From Streptomyces broussonetiae (GTDB lineage: Bacteria; Actinomycetota; Actinomycetes; Streptomycetales; Streptomycetaceae): a stretch of 64,000 nt of DNA. The DNA is taken from assembly GCF_009796285.1 (NCBI RefSeq), contig NZ_CP047020.1, positions 1,054,001 to 1,118,000 of the forward strand, written 5' to 3'. The notes beneath the pieces are model-generated. The model worked only from the letters and a program-made list of their open reading frames with translations, ran no database searches and was not told where the DNA came from. Of the stretch, positions 25,835-35,850 are shown in pieces; position 1 is the first letter of the stretch; each line of letters begins with the position of its first letter. The position numbers were made by a program, and so were the translations under genes.

Positions 25835-27475
<1,641 letters not shown>

Positions 27476-27971
27476 GAGTCCGTTCCTCCGTATCGGTGTG
27501 ACGACATCGGGGTGATCGGCATCGCGGCGACCGGCTGCACGGTGGTCGACATCGCGGTGGTCGATCGCTCACCGACCATCTTTGCTCGTCAGGACCCTGA
27601 CACGCGAGGGCGCCCGCTCCATGATCCGGTGTTTCGGCTCGCGGTGGGCGCGGCGGCCGGTGCGGAGGTGGTGCGAGCCCAGAGGGTACGGGCTCATCTG
27701 CTGGATCCGTCGGCCACACCGACCGCCGAGACCGCCCGGGCGTCGATGCCGTGCGGCCGGGCACGCGGCGCCGGCCATGGTCCTCACCCGGCAGGGCGCC
27801 ACGTCGTTGCCGGTGCTCGTGGTGACACAGGCAAGCAACATCCTGGCCGCCGCCCCGGCGAACGCGATCATCCAGCGCATCACCGCGCGGCAGGCCGCCG
27901 GGCTGCGCCCCGGTGTCCCGGGAACCGCACCCGACGACCTGCCGCAGGCCTCCCGACCGACGTCCGCCGGA
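27476..27971. other. 496-bp gap upstream of pgm; no supported gene
   Basis: It contains the pgm promoter region with a short repeated segment (GACATCGCGGTGGTCGATCG and variants, 27500-27570). Nearer the chitosanase gene a plus-strand stretch reads TRQGATSLPVLVVTQASNIL, with gene-like composition but no proper start or full frame. This may be a decayed gene; I cannot identify it. Confidence 0.35.
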
Positions 27972-28820
27972 TCAGCCGATGTGGTAACTGTCCCCGTACG
28001 TCTTCCAGTCGAGCGGGGTGTTCAGGTCGAGGTTGCCCTTGCGCAGGAAGACCCGCTGCTCGGTGTCGACCCGGCTGGTGTCGCTGTGCGCCTCCTCCTG
28101 CTTCATGGCCCACACCCGGGCGTCGAGGAAGGCGTTGAGGTACGTCGTCTCGTTGCCGCCCTGCGCCGGCGGCTTGGCGCTGCGCAGCGCCCGCTTGCGG
28201 ATGTTGCTGAAGCTGGTGGGGTCGTCGCCGTCGCCGTGCATGACGATGGCGTCGTAGTAGCAGAACTGGCCGAGGGTGCGCAGGCCGTCCGCCTTGCCCT
28301 GGGCGACCGCGGGGTTGAAGTAGACGCGGTCGCGCTCGTCGTTCTGGCACTGCTGGAACACCGTGTCCTTGGCCGCCGTGCGCCAGTCCTTGGGGTAGTT
28401 CGGGTCGAGGCCGGCGTGCGAGTCGCTGCCGTTGACCTTGCGCAGGGCGGGCAGGTACTTGGCGAGGACGTTGCCGGGCTCGCGGTCGGCGTAGAGCTGG
28501 ACGACGTCGAGCATGTCACCGGTGCCGGAGCAGAAGCCGATGATGCCGGCGGTGTAGCCGCGGCCGTCGCCGATGTCCTCGATGTACTTGTACTGGGCCT
28601 TCCAGTCGAGCGAGGAGTTCTCCGCGCTCGACACGAGTTCCATGGCGATCTCCTTCTTCGCCGGATCGTCGAGGCCCGTTCCGGCCGCCGGGGCGGACGG
28701 TGCCGCGCTCGCGCGCCGGGCTCCGAGCAGGGAACCGGAGGCGACGGCGGCGCCCAGCACGGCGACGACGGTCCGGCGGGAGACGGCGGTGGGGGCTGAT
28801 TCACGGTCTGCGTGCACCAC
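27972..28820 (-). CDS. csnA: Secreted GH46 chitosanase
   Basis: The 282-residue precursor hydrolyses chitosan outside the cell. A Tat-type signal is present (SRRTVVAVLGAAVASGS, about 14-39). The mature enzyme is very close to Streptomyces N174 chitosanase, with catalytic Glu67 in SSAENSSLDW and Asp85 in EDIGDGRGYT, FCSGTGDML and the ending TYGDSYHIG. The start is a GTG with a GGAG site. A CsnR-type palindrome sits 53 bp upstream. A chitosanase close to a gene for a polysaccharide deacetylase is notable, because both deal with de-N-acetylated amino sugar polymers. Confidence 0.95.
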   Translation of the reverse strand: MVHADRESAPTAVSRRTVVAVLGAAVASGSLLGARRASAAPSAPAAGTGLDDPAKKEIAMELVSSAENSSLDWKAQYKYIEDIGDGRGYTAGIIGFCSGTGDMLDVVQLYADREPGNVLAKYLPALRKVNGSDSHAGLDPNYPKDWRTAAKDTVFQQCQNDERDRVYFNPAVAQGKADGLRTLGQFCYYDAIVMHGDGDDPTSFSNIRKRALRSAKPPAQGGNETTYLNAFLDARVWAMKQEEAHSDTSRVDTEQRVFLRKGNLDLNTPLDWKTYGDSYHIG

Positions 28821-28872
28821 AGGGACTCCAAGTCAAGGCGGGGGGTGGGGAGTTGGTCCGTTCCGGCACTGG

Positions 28873-28887
28873 TAGGAAAGTTTCCTA
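28873..28887. promoter_or_regulatory. CsnR-type operator upstream of the chitosanase gene
   Basis: TAGGAAAGTTTCCTA has perfect 7-bp arms around a central G. It resembles the AGGAAA-N-TTTCCT operator reported for the ROK-family repressor CsnR that controls chitosanase genes. No csnR gene lies in this window. Confidence 0.75.
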
Positions 28888-29100
28888 TCAAAGGAGAGGT
28901 GTACCGGTAACCCGCCTCGCTCCAAATTCGTAGGATCGAACAACCGCGGTGGACCCGTTCCCCTCACCCGATTCAGAAACGGAACCGCTCAATCCCATCC
29001 GGTACGGCGGTTGGACTTGGGCGGCGCGCCGACGCAGGGTGGACAAGCCCTTCCTCACACGGAGGGACAACCCCCTACGGCACCACCCGGAGAAGACCCG

Positions 29101-30144
29101 ATGACCCACGTCGCGGACCCCGCTCGCTACGACGGCACCATGCGCTACCGGCGCACCGGCCGCTCGGGACTGGACCTGCCCGTCCTGTCGCTCGGCTACT
29201 GGCACAACTTCGGAGACGACCGCCCGTTCGAGACCCAGCGCGAGATCGCCCTGCGCGCCTTCGACCTCGGGATCACCCACCACGACCTGGCCAACAACTA
29301 CGGCCCGCCGTACGGCGCGGCGGAGTTGAACTTCGGCCGGCTGCTCCAGCGGGACCTCGCGCCGTACCGGGACGAGCTGGTCATCTCCACCAAGGCCGGC
29401 TGGGACATGTGGCCCGGCCCCTACGGGCAGGGCGGCGGCTCGCGCAAGTACGTACTGGCTTCACTGGACCAGTCGCTGCGCCGGATGGGCGTGGACTACG
29501 TGGACATCTTCTACTCCCACCGGCTGGACGCGAGCACGCCGCTGGAGGAGACGATGGGCGCGCTGGACACCGCCGTCCGCCAGGGCAAGGCCCTCTACGT
29601 CGGCATCTCCTCCTACGACGCCGAACGCACCCGGCAGGCGGCCGCGATCCTGCGCGAGCTGGGCACCCCGCTGCTGATCCACCAGCCGTCGTACAGCATG
29701 CTCAACCGCTGGATCGAGACCGACGGCCTGCTGGACGCGGCCGAGGAGGAGGGCTTCGGGGTCATCGGCTTCACGGCGCTCGCCCAGGGGATGCTGACGG
29801 GTCGTTACCTAGAGGGCGTGCCGCAGGACTCGCGCGCCGCGCAGGGCACGTCACTCGACGCCTCGTGGCTGACGGACGACATGCTGCACCGGCTGCGTTC
29901 CCTCAACGACATCGCCGCCCGGCGCGGGCAGACCCTCGCACAGCTGGCGCTGGCCTGGGCGCTGCGCGACGAGCGGGTGACCTCGCTCGTCATCGGAGCT
30001 TCGCGGACCGAGCAACTGGAGCAGAACGTCGCGGCGCTGCAGCGCCTCGACTTCAGCGCCGAGGAGCTGGCCGAGATCGACAAGTACGCGACCGACGGCG
30101 GCGTGGACCTGTGGCGGGAGGCCCGGCTGGGTCGGCTCGGGTGA
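29101..30144 (+). CDS. Aldo/keto reductase, L-glyceraldehyde-3-phosphate reductase (YghZ) type
   Basis: The 347-residue NADPH-dependent TIM-barrel enzyme has the AKR tetrad: Asp and Tyr in HHDLANNYGPPYG, Lys in STKAGWDMW and His in YSHRLD. The MRYRRTGRSGLDLPVLSLG start and WPGPYGQGGGSRKYV are typical of the AKR14/YghZ subgroup, which reduces toxic aldehydes such as L-glyceraldehyde-3-phosphate and methylglyoxal. I place the start at the ATG at 29101, where similarity begins. It is divergent from the chitosanase gene across 280 bp. Confidence 0.9.
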   Translation: MTHVADPARYDGTMRYRRTGRSGLDLPVLSLGYWHNFGDDRPFETQREIALRAFDLGITHHDLANNYGPPYGAAELNFGRLLQRDLAPYRDELVISTKAGWDMWPGPYGQGGGSRKYVLASLDQSLRRMGVDYVDIFYSHRLDASTPLEETMGALDTAVRQGKALYVGISSYDAERTRQAAAILRELGTPLLIHQPSYSMLNRWIETDGLLDAAEEEGFGVIGFTALAQGMLTGRYLEGVPQDSRAAQGTSLDASWLTDDMLHRLRSLNDIAARRGQTLAQLALAWALRDERVTSLVIGASRTEQLEQNVAALQRLDFSAEELAEIDKYATDGGVDLWREARLGRLG

Positions 30145-30240
30145 CCGAGCCAGGGGTGCATGGTGCCGGACGGACGGCAGGCTCTGCAATGTGACATGCG
30201 TCACTGACATGTGGCACAAGTCGGACATACTGGAATCACG

Positions 30241-30258
30241 GCTGACAGCGTTGTCAGC
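30241..30258. promoter_or_regulatory. Inverted repeat upstream of the zinc-ribbon gene
   Basis: GCTGACA-GCGT-TGTCAGC has perfect 7-bp arms and lies 56 bp before the small zinc-ribbon start. It is preceded by two TGACATG direct repeats (30191-30212). A repressor site is likely but its protein is unknown. Confidence 0.45.
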
Positions 30259-30313
30259 GCTCGCTACAGCGCCGTCTCGTTTCCACCGCGACTTCCGAGG
30301 AGCCGCACACCCC

Positions 30314-30496
30314 ATGGCACACGGAGCCCAGCGCAGCCCCCTCCTGCCCCCCCGCCCCGATCTGGACCTCGCCCGCGAGTGCGAGGTGTGCCTGGGCTGG
30401 GGAACCGTCGTCACGCGCGACGGGGACCACGAGCTGTGCCACGCCTGCCAGCCTGCCTCCGGCGGCGACGAGAGCCTCGCCGTCACCGACCTGTAG
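30314..30496 (+). CDS. Small zinc-ribbon protein
   Basis: The 60-residue protein has two Cys-x2-Cys pairs, ECEVCLGWG and ELCHACQPA, separated by 17 residues, as in a zinc ribbon or DnaJ-like knuckle. The start at ATG 30314 gives a compact protein; a GAGGAG motif is 12 bases upstream. Similar proteins are annotated as hypothetical in Streptomyces. Function unknown; a redox or nucleic-acid-binding role would be a guess. Confidence 0.6.
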   Translation: MAHGAQRSPLLPPRPDLDLARECEVCLGWGTVVTRDGDHELCHACQPASGGDESLAVTDL

Positions 30497-30612
30497 GGCC
30501 TCCCCCAGGCCTCCCCCGCCCCGACCGGGCCCTTCCGGCGGCCGCGCGCCGCCGGGATAAGGTCTTGGCAATGGTTTCACCAAGAAACATTCAAACAGGG
30601 CAGGGGACGGCC

Positions 30613-31098
30613 ATGGGCGCTGCACGCACGAGCAGTACTCCGTTGCCGGGCATCGGCGTCCGGTACGACCTGACGACCCGCGAGCAGCGCAGACTGTCGG
30701 TGGTGGCCCACCGGGACGGGTCGAGAACCCTGAGCGCCTACCGGGGCGACGATCCCGACGCCTGTGCCCTGTCGGTCCACCTCACCGGCCGGGAGGCCCA
30801 GGCGCTGGCCGGCACGCTCAAGCCGACCCCGCACAGCCCGAACCTGCTGTCCACCACGGAGCTGGGCCTGGTCGCCGAGCGGATCGAGCTGTCCGCGGTC
30901 TCGCACTGGAACGGGCGACTGCTCGGCGACACCCGGATGCGCACCGAGACCGGCGTGTCGATCGTGGCCGTCCTGCGCCGCGCCGAGGCCATCCCCTCCC
31001 CCGGCCCCGACTTCCGGCTGGCCGGCGGGGACACGCTGATCGTGATCGGCACCCGCGAGGGCGCCGACGCGGCGGCCGTGATACTCGGCCGGGAGTGA
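30613..31098 (+). CDS. Cation/proton antiporter regulatory subunit (KhtT/TrkA-C type)
   Basis: The 161-residue cytosolic protein begins near LPGIGVRYDLTTREQRRLSVV and ends with a TrkA-C (RCK-C) domain (about 80-160; TELGLVAERIEL, GVSIVAVLRR, GGDTLIVIGTREG). Such subunits gate K+/H+ or Na+/H+ antiporters. Its stop is 4 bp before the antiporter start, so the two are an operon and almost surely a complex. An upstream ATG at 30571 is possible, but the one at 30613 has a better site and matches family length. Confidence 0.88.
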   Translation: MGAARTSSTPLPGIGVRYDLTTREQRRLSVVAHRDGSRTLSAYRGDDPDACALSVHLTGREAQALAGTLKPTPHSPNLLSTTELGLVAERIELSAVSHWNGRLLGDTRMRTETGVSIVAVLRRAEAIPSPGPDFRLAGGDTLIVIGTREGADAAAVILGRE

Positions 31099-31102
31099 TC
31101 GC

Positions 31103-32353
31103 ATGCACTCCTCCGCGGTCTTCCTGATCGAGTTCGGCGCCATCATCCTCGGCCTGGGGCTGCTGGGCCGGCTCGCCGCGCGCCTGCGGTTCTCCCCCAT
31201 CCCGCTGTATCTGCTGGCCGGGCTGGCCTTCGGCGAGGGCGGACTGCTCCCGCTCGGGGCCAGCGAGGAGTTCGTGGCGATCGGCGCCGAGATCGGCGTC
31301 GTCCTGCTGCTGCTCATGCTGGGCCTGGAGTACACGGCCAGCGATCTGGTGTCCAACCTCAGGACCCAGTACCCGGCCGGCCTGGTCGACATGGCCCTCA
31401 ACGCCCTGCCCGGCGCCATCGCGGCCCTGCTGCTGGGCTGGGGCCCGATCGCCGCCGTCGTGCTGGCCGGCATCACATGGATCTCCTCCTCCGGGGTCAT
31501 CGCCAAGGTGCTCGGCGATCTGGGCCGGATCGGCAACCGGGAGACACCCGTCATCCTCAGCATCCTGGTGCTGGAGGACCTGTCCATGGCGGTCTATCTG
31601 CCGGTCGTCACGGCGTTGCTGGCCGGCACCGGTTTCGCCGCCGGCAGCCTCACCCTTGCCGTCGCGCTCGGCGTGGCGGGCGTGGTCCTGCTGGTGGCGG
31701 TGCGATACGGCCGGCACATCTCCCGCTTCGTCTCCACCGACGACCCGGAGAAGCTGCTGCTGGTGGTGCTCGGCCTGACGCTGCTGGTGGCCGGGGTCGC
31801 ACAGCAGCTCCAGGTCTCCGCCGCCGTCGGCGCCTTCCTCGTCGGCATCGCGCTGTCCGGCGAGGTGGCCGAGGGCGCGCACCACCTGCTCGCACCGCTG
31901 CGGGACCTGTTCGCGGCGGTGTTCTTCGTCTTCTTCGGTCTGCACACCGACCCGGCGAGCATCCCGCCGGTGCTGCTGCCCGCGCTCGCGCTGGCCGTCG
32001 TGACCGCCCTCACCAAGATCGCGACGGGGTACTGGGCGGCCCGGCGCGCGGGCGTCTCGGCCAAGGGCCGCTGGCGGGCCGGCGGGACCCTGGTCGCGCG
32101 CGGTGAGTTCTCCATCGTCATCGCAGGTCTCGCCGTGACCTCCGGGATCGACTCCGACCTCGGTCCGCTGGCCACCGCGTACGTACTGATCCTGGTCGTC
32201 CTGGGCCCGCTGACCGCCCGCTGCACCGAGCCGGTCGCCCGCAGGCTGGCCCGACGAGCGGGCGGACGGACGGCGCCGGCCGAGGGAGCGCGCTGCGACG
32301 TGGCCGGCGCCACCGCGGTCGCCCCCGACGAGGACACGGTGGCACGTTCCTGA
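31103..32353 (+). CDS. CPA2-family cation/proton antiporter membrane subunit
   Basis: The 416-residue protein has 12-13 membrane helices of the KefB/KhtU type: FAIGAEIGVVLLLLMLGLEY-like segment near residue 60, GITWISSSGVIAKVLGDLGR, and ILVLEDLSMAVYLP with the conserved Glu-Asp pair. It lacks the C-terminal RCK-N domain of KefB; that function is supplied by the adjacent regulatory subunit. It probably exports K+ or Na+ in exchange for protons and helps pH or osmotic balance. Confidence 0.9.
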   Translation: MHSSAVFLIEFGAIILGLGLLGRLAARLRFSPIPLYLLAGLAFGEGGLLPLGASEEFVAIGAEIGVVLLLLMLGLEYTASDLVSNLRTQYPAGLVDMALNALPGAIAALLLGWGPIAAVVLAGITWISSSGVIAKVLGDLGRIGNRETPVILSILVLEDLSMAVYLPVVTALLAGTGFAAGSLTLAVALGVAGVVLLVAVRYGRHISRFVSTDDPEKLLLVVLGLTLLVAGVAQQLQVSAAVGAFLVGIALSGEVAEGAHHLLAPLRDLFAAVFFVFFGLHTDPASIPPVLLPALALAVVTALTKIATGYWAARRAGVSAKGRWRAGGTLVARGEFSIVIAGLAVTSGIDSDLGPLATAYVLILVVLGPLTARCTEPVARRLARRAGGRTAPAEGARCDVAGATAVAPDEDTVARS

Positions 32354-32398
32354 GGGCCGCGGTCCGGGGGATGGGCGGCCGGGACGTACCGTGGACTC

Positions 32399-33022
32399 AT
32401 GTCCGCCCCTCCGCTGCCGGGCCCGCTGGCTCATCTGGCGCCGCTGCTCGAACACTACGGCTACTGGGCGGTGGGGACGGTGGTCCTGGTGGAGGACTTC
32501 GGGGTGCCCGCGCCCGGCGAGACGATCCTGCTGGCGGCGGGGGTGTATGCGGGTGCGGGACGGCTGAACGTGGTGGGGGTGGCGGTCATCGCCTTCTTCG
32601 CGGCCATGGCCGGGGACAACATCGGCTATCTGATCGGCCGGGTCGGCGGGCGGGCGTTCGTGCACCGCTGGGGGAAGTACGTGTTCCTGACGCCGGAGCG
32701 GTTCGCGGCTGCCGAGGAGTTCTTCGCCCGGCACGGCGGCAAGATCGTGACCGTGGCCCGGTTCGTCGAGGGACTGCGCCAGGCCAACGGCATCATCGCC
32801 GGCACCTCGGGCATGCACTGGCGCCGCTTCCTCGCGTTCAACGCGCTCGGCGCGGCGCTGTGGGTGGGCCTGTGGACGACGCTGGCCTACCTGGCGGGCA
32901 GTCACATCATGGTCATCTACGACGAGGTCAACCGCTATCTGCTGTACGTCGTCATCGCCGCCGCCGTCCTCGTCGCGGCCCTGGTCGTACGGCACTTCGT
33001 GCGCAGGCGGCCGAGCGGCTGA
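32399..33022 (+). CDS. DedA-family membrane protein
   Basis: The 207-residue protein has the DedA core: VLVEDFGVPAPGETILLAAG, DNIGYLIGRVGGR, and FVEGLRQANGIIAGTSGMHWRRF with the characteristic Arg and Gly residues, plus four to five helices. DedA proteins are lipid-carrier or phospholipid flippases linked to envelope homeostasis. It follows the antiporter by 45 bp and could be co-transcribed. Confidence 0.9.
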   Translation: MSAPPLPGPLAHLAPLLEHYGYWAVGTVVLVEDFGVPAPGETILLAAGVYAGAGRLNVVGVAVIAFFAAMAGDNIGYLIGRVGGRAFVHRWGKYVFLTPERFAAAEEFFARHGGKIVTVARFVEGLRQANGIIAGTSGMHWRRFLAFNALGAALWVGLWTTLAYLAGSHIMVIYDEVNRYLLYVVIAAAVLVAALVVRHFVRRRPSG

Positions 33023-33040
33023 CCCCCTCCTGCCGGGCCG

Positions 33041-33601
33041 TCAGGCGTCCTGGTCGCTCTCCTGCCCGGCAGGGGTCTTCGTCCATTCCGCGACGGTCAG
33101 CACGTCCGCCTGGCGGGGGAAGACCTTCCCGGTGAGGACGCGGTGGACCGCCGGGTCCGCGTCGAGGCAGGCGTCGGCGAGCACGGTGAGGCGCAGGTCG
33201 AGATCGGCGGCCTGGCGCACGGTGGACAGGACGACTCCGCTGGTGGCGATGCCGGTGAGCACCAGATGCCCGATGCCGCCCGCCCCGAGGACGAGGTCGA
33301 GGTCGCTGCCCGCGAAGGCGCTCACCCGGCGCTTGGTGACGATCACGTCCTCGGGGCGCGGTGCGACCGCCGGGTGGATCTCGGCGCCGGGATCGCCCGC
33401 GGCGAACGCCCCGGTGCCGGCGATGGCGCTGAACGACTTGTTGCGCGGGCTGACTTCGGGATGCCCGGGCCGGAAACCGACCACCACGTAGATCACCGGC
33501 AGCCCGGCCGTGCGGGCGGCGCCGATGGCTTCACCCACCCGCACGAGGTAGTCGCCGCAGGTGTCGAAGCGGTCGGTGATGGAGCGCTGGACGTCCATCA
33601 C
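33041..33601 (-). CDS. Isochorismatase-fold (cysteine hydrolase) protein with apparently clipped N-terminus
   Basis: The 186-residue frame starts MMDVQRSITDRF and has the family's Asp (MDVQ), Lys (VIVTKRRVSAF) and TGIATSGVVLSTVRQAAD. At the usual nucleophile position after TSG the residue is Val, not Cys, so catalysis is doubtful. The strand normally before MDVQ (AHSALLV) is encoded directly upstream but only joins the ATG at 33629 (AAAGGAC site) if one base is removed, suggesting a 1-nt frameshift or a sequencing error. The gene overlaps the end of the MFS gene, so it belongs to the MarR/MFS operon. Confidence 0.75.
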   Translation of the reverse strand: MMDVQRSITDRFDTCGDYLVRVGEAIGAARTAGLPVIYVVVGFRPGHPEVSPRNKSFSAIAGTGAFAAGDPGAEIHPAVAPRPEDVIVTKRRVSAFAGSDLDLVLGAGGIGHLVLTGIATSGVVLSTVRQAADLDLRLTVLADACLDADPAVHRVLTGKVFPRQADVLTVAEWTKTPAGQESDQDA

Positions 33602-35406
33602 GAGGAGCGCGCTGTGCGCGACGAGTCATGTCCTTTCGGGTGCCCGCCCTGCGGGGTGTCGTCGTCGGCGCGCTCGTGGCCGCCGCGCAGGGCGGAGGCC
33701 GTCGCGGAGACCAGGGCCATACCGGCCGCCACGCTGAAGACGATGCTCAGGCCGTGGTGGAAGGGGCCGGAGACCAGTTCGGGGAAGAAGGTGTGGCCGG
33801 TGAGCCTGGCGCGCTGGGCCGAGGTGAGCTGGTCCAGGGTGCCCCCGGAGCCGAGCAGGTGGCCGATCGGGTTGTTGCCGAGGAACGTGGCGAACAGGGT
33901 GCTGACCGGCGGCAGCGAGGCCACCTCGTGGGCGGTTCCGGCGGGCACGCCGTGGGCCTGGAGTCCGCCGGCGAGCGTCTTCGGCAGGCTGCCGGCGAGG
34001 CCCGACACCATCAGCGAGAAGAAGACACCGATGGACAAGGCTGTGCCCGAGTTCTGGAAGGTGGAGCGCATCCCGGAGGCCACACCCCGGTAGCGGGCGG
34101 GCACGCTGCCCATGATGGAGGAGGTGTTGGGCGAGGAGAACATGCCCTGCCCCAGGCCGTTGAGCAGCAGCAGCGCCGCGAAGACGCCGTAGTCGAAGTC
34201 CACCGGCAGGGCGAGCAGTCCGAGGAAGGACGCGGCGACGACGAGCAGTCCGGCGGTGGAGAAGACGCGGGCGCCGAACCGGTCGGACAGGTAGCCCGAG
34301 ACGGGGCCGGCGACCAGGAAGCCCAGGGTGAGCGGCAGCATGAAGATGCCGGCCCACAGCGGGGTGTCCTCGAAGTCGTAGCCGTGCAGCGGCAGCCAGA
34401 TGCCCTGGAGCCAGATGATGAGCATGAACTGCAGTCCGCCGCGAGCGATCGCGGTCAGCAGGGCGGCGAGGTTCCCGGCGGCGAAGGCCCGCACCTTGAA
34501 CAGCGACAGCCGGAACATGGGCTCGGCGACCCGGGTCTCGACGACACAGAACACGAGCAGCAGGAACACACCGCCGATCAGGCCCGTGAGCACCCAGGGG
34601 TTGGTCCAGCCGGTGGGATGGCCGCCGTAGGGCTGGATGCCGTAGGTGATACCGGCGAGCAGGATGCCGGCGCCGGTGGCGAAGGTGACGTTGCCGAGCC
34701 AGTCGATTCGGCCGCGTGCGCCGGCCGCGGTCTCACGCAGGCTCAGGTACGACCAGACGGTGCCGGTGATGCTGACCGGGACGCTCACCCAGAACACCGC
34801 CCGCCAGTCGACCGCGGCCAGCAGTCCGCCCGCGAGCAGGCCGAGGAACTGCCCGGCGAGCGCGGTGATCTGGTTGATGCCGAGGGCCATGCCGCGCTGC
34901 CGGGCCGGGAAGGCGTCCGTGAGGATGGCGGCCGAGTTGGCGGTCAGCATGGATCCGCCGAAGGCCTGCACGATGCGCCACAGGATCAGCCACAGCGCGC
35001 CCGCGCCGGCCCGGAACGGGTCGAGGGACAGGGCGACGGAGGCGAACGCGAAGACCAGGAAGCCCAGGTTGTAGATCCGGACCCGGCCGAACATGTCCCC
35101 GAGCCTGCCGAGGACCACCACGAGCACGGCCGAGACCAGCAGGTAGCCGAGGATCATCCACAGCAGATAGCCGATGTTGCCGGCCGCGAGCGGGTCGAGG
35201 CCGATGCCGCGGAAGATCGCCGGCAGCGAGATGATCACGATGGAGGCGTCCATCGTGGCGATCAGTACCCCGAGCGTGGTGTTGGACAGGGCGACCCACT
35301 TGTAGCCCGGGCCCGGCGGTCTGTCCCGCAGACGGGCGGAGCGCGCGAGCAGTCGGCCGCGTATGCCGCCGCCGAGGCCGTCCGAGGTGGACCGAGCGCC
35401 GCTCAC
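33598..35406 (-). CDS. DHA2/EmrB-type MFS drug exporter (14 helices)
   Basis: The 602-residue protein has 14 hydrophobic segments. Drug:H+ antiporter features include LGVLIATMDASIVIISLPAI (motif D1), GRLGDMFGRVRIYN (motif A) and GMALGINQITALAGQFLG (motif C area). It probably exports a toxic compound. The GTG start overlaps the MarR stop by 4 nt, so the MarR regulator and this pump are co-translated. The cytoplasmic tail is His/Asp/Gly-rich. Confidence 0.92.
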   Translation of the reverse strand: MSGARSTSDGLGGGIRGRLLARSARLRDRPPGPGYKWVALSNTTLGVLIATMDASIVIISLPAIFRGIGLDPLAAGNIGYLLWMILGYLLVSAVLVVVLGRLGDMFGRVRIYNLGFLVFAFASVALSLDPFRAGAGALWLILWRIVQAFGGSMLTANSAAILTDAFPARQRGMALGINQITALAGQFLGLLAGGLLAAVDWRAVFWVSVPVSITGTVWSYLSLRETAAGARGRIDWLGNVTFATGAGILLAGITYGIQPYGGHPTGWTNPWVLTGLIGGVFLLLVFCVVETRVAEPMFRLSLFKVRAFAAGNLAALLTAIARGGLQFMLIIWLQGIWLPLHGYDFEDTPLWAGIFMLPLTLGFLVAGPVSGYLSDRFGARVFSTAGLLVVAASFLGLLALPVDFDYGVFAALLLLNGLGQGMFSSPNTSSIMGSVPARYRGVASGMRSTFQNSGTALSIGVFFSLMVSGLAGSLPKTLAGGLQAHGVPAGTAHEVASLPPVSTLFATFLGNNPIGHLLGSGGTLDQLTSAQRARLTGHTFFPELVSGPFHHGLSIVFSVAAGMALVSATASALRGGHERADDDTPQGGHPKGHDSSRTARSS

Positions 35407-35825
35407 AGCCGTTCCGCCAATCGGTCGAGCAGGGGCAGGACGTCATGCAGGGCCTGCCTCTCCTGCGGGGTGAACTCGTCCAGGGCGTGCGCCAGCCGGC
35501 CCACGGACTCGGAGCGGCGCTGCTCCAGCACGGTCCGTCCCTCGCCGGTGAGGGAGACGATCGCCCGGCGCCCGTCCGCCGTGTCGGGGGCACGGCGCAC
35601 CAGCCCGCGCTGTTCCAGTCCGGCGAGCGTGCTGGCCATCGCCTGCGGCCGGACCCGCTCCAGTTCGGCGAGCGAGCCGGGCGAGTCCGGACCGGTGCGG
35701 GCGAGCCGGGCCAGCACGGAGACCTCGGAGAGCGACACGTCCCCGACCGCGTGCGCCTGACGCAGTCGGCGGACTGTGCGACCCATGGTCAGCCGGAGTT
35801 CGGCGGCGAGTGCAACGGTGTCCAT
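35403..35825 (-). CDS. MarR-family regulator
   Basis: The 140-residue winged-helix regulator shows VSLSEVSVLARLARTGPDSPGSLAELERVRPQAMASTLAGLEQRGLV (helix 2 to recognition helix), then the wing APDTADGRRAIVSLTGEG. It heads an operon with the drug exporter and very likely represses it until a ligand binds. The ATG at 35825 is chosen because residues before it do not fit the family. A possible operator overlaps the leader. Confidence 0.92.
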   Translation of the reverse strand: MDTVALAAELRLTMGRTVRRLRQAHAVGDVSLSEVSVLARLARTGPDSPGSLAELERVRPQAMASTLAGLEQRGLVRRAPDTADGRRAIVSLTGEGRTVLEQRRSESVGRLAHALDEFTPQERQALHDVLPLLDRLAERL

Positions 35826-35829
35826 ATGT

Positions 35830-35850
35830 ACTAACGATAGATTTATCAGT
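35830..35850. promoter_or_regulatory. Possible MarR operator
   Basis: ACTAACGATAGATTTATCAGT contains the inverted core GATA-N4-TATC with partly matching ACT/AGT ends, in an AT-rich patch immediately upstream of the MarR start. Confidence 0.45.

Noticed and set aside
30818..32995. Long minus-strand frame opposite the antiporter and DedA genes
   Set aside because: His/Gln/Arg-rich translation typical of antisense membrane-protein genes.
33628..35760. Long plus-strand frame opposite the MFS and MarR genes
   Set aside because: Gln/Gly/Glu-rich antisense shadow; the minus-strand genes have motifs and overlapping start/stop.
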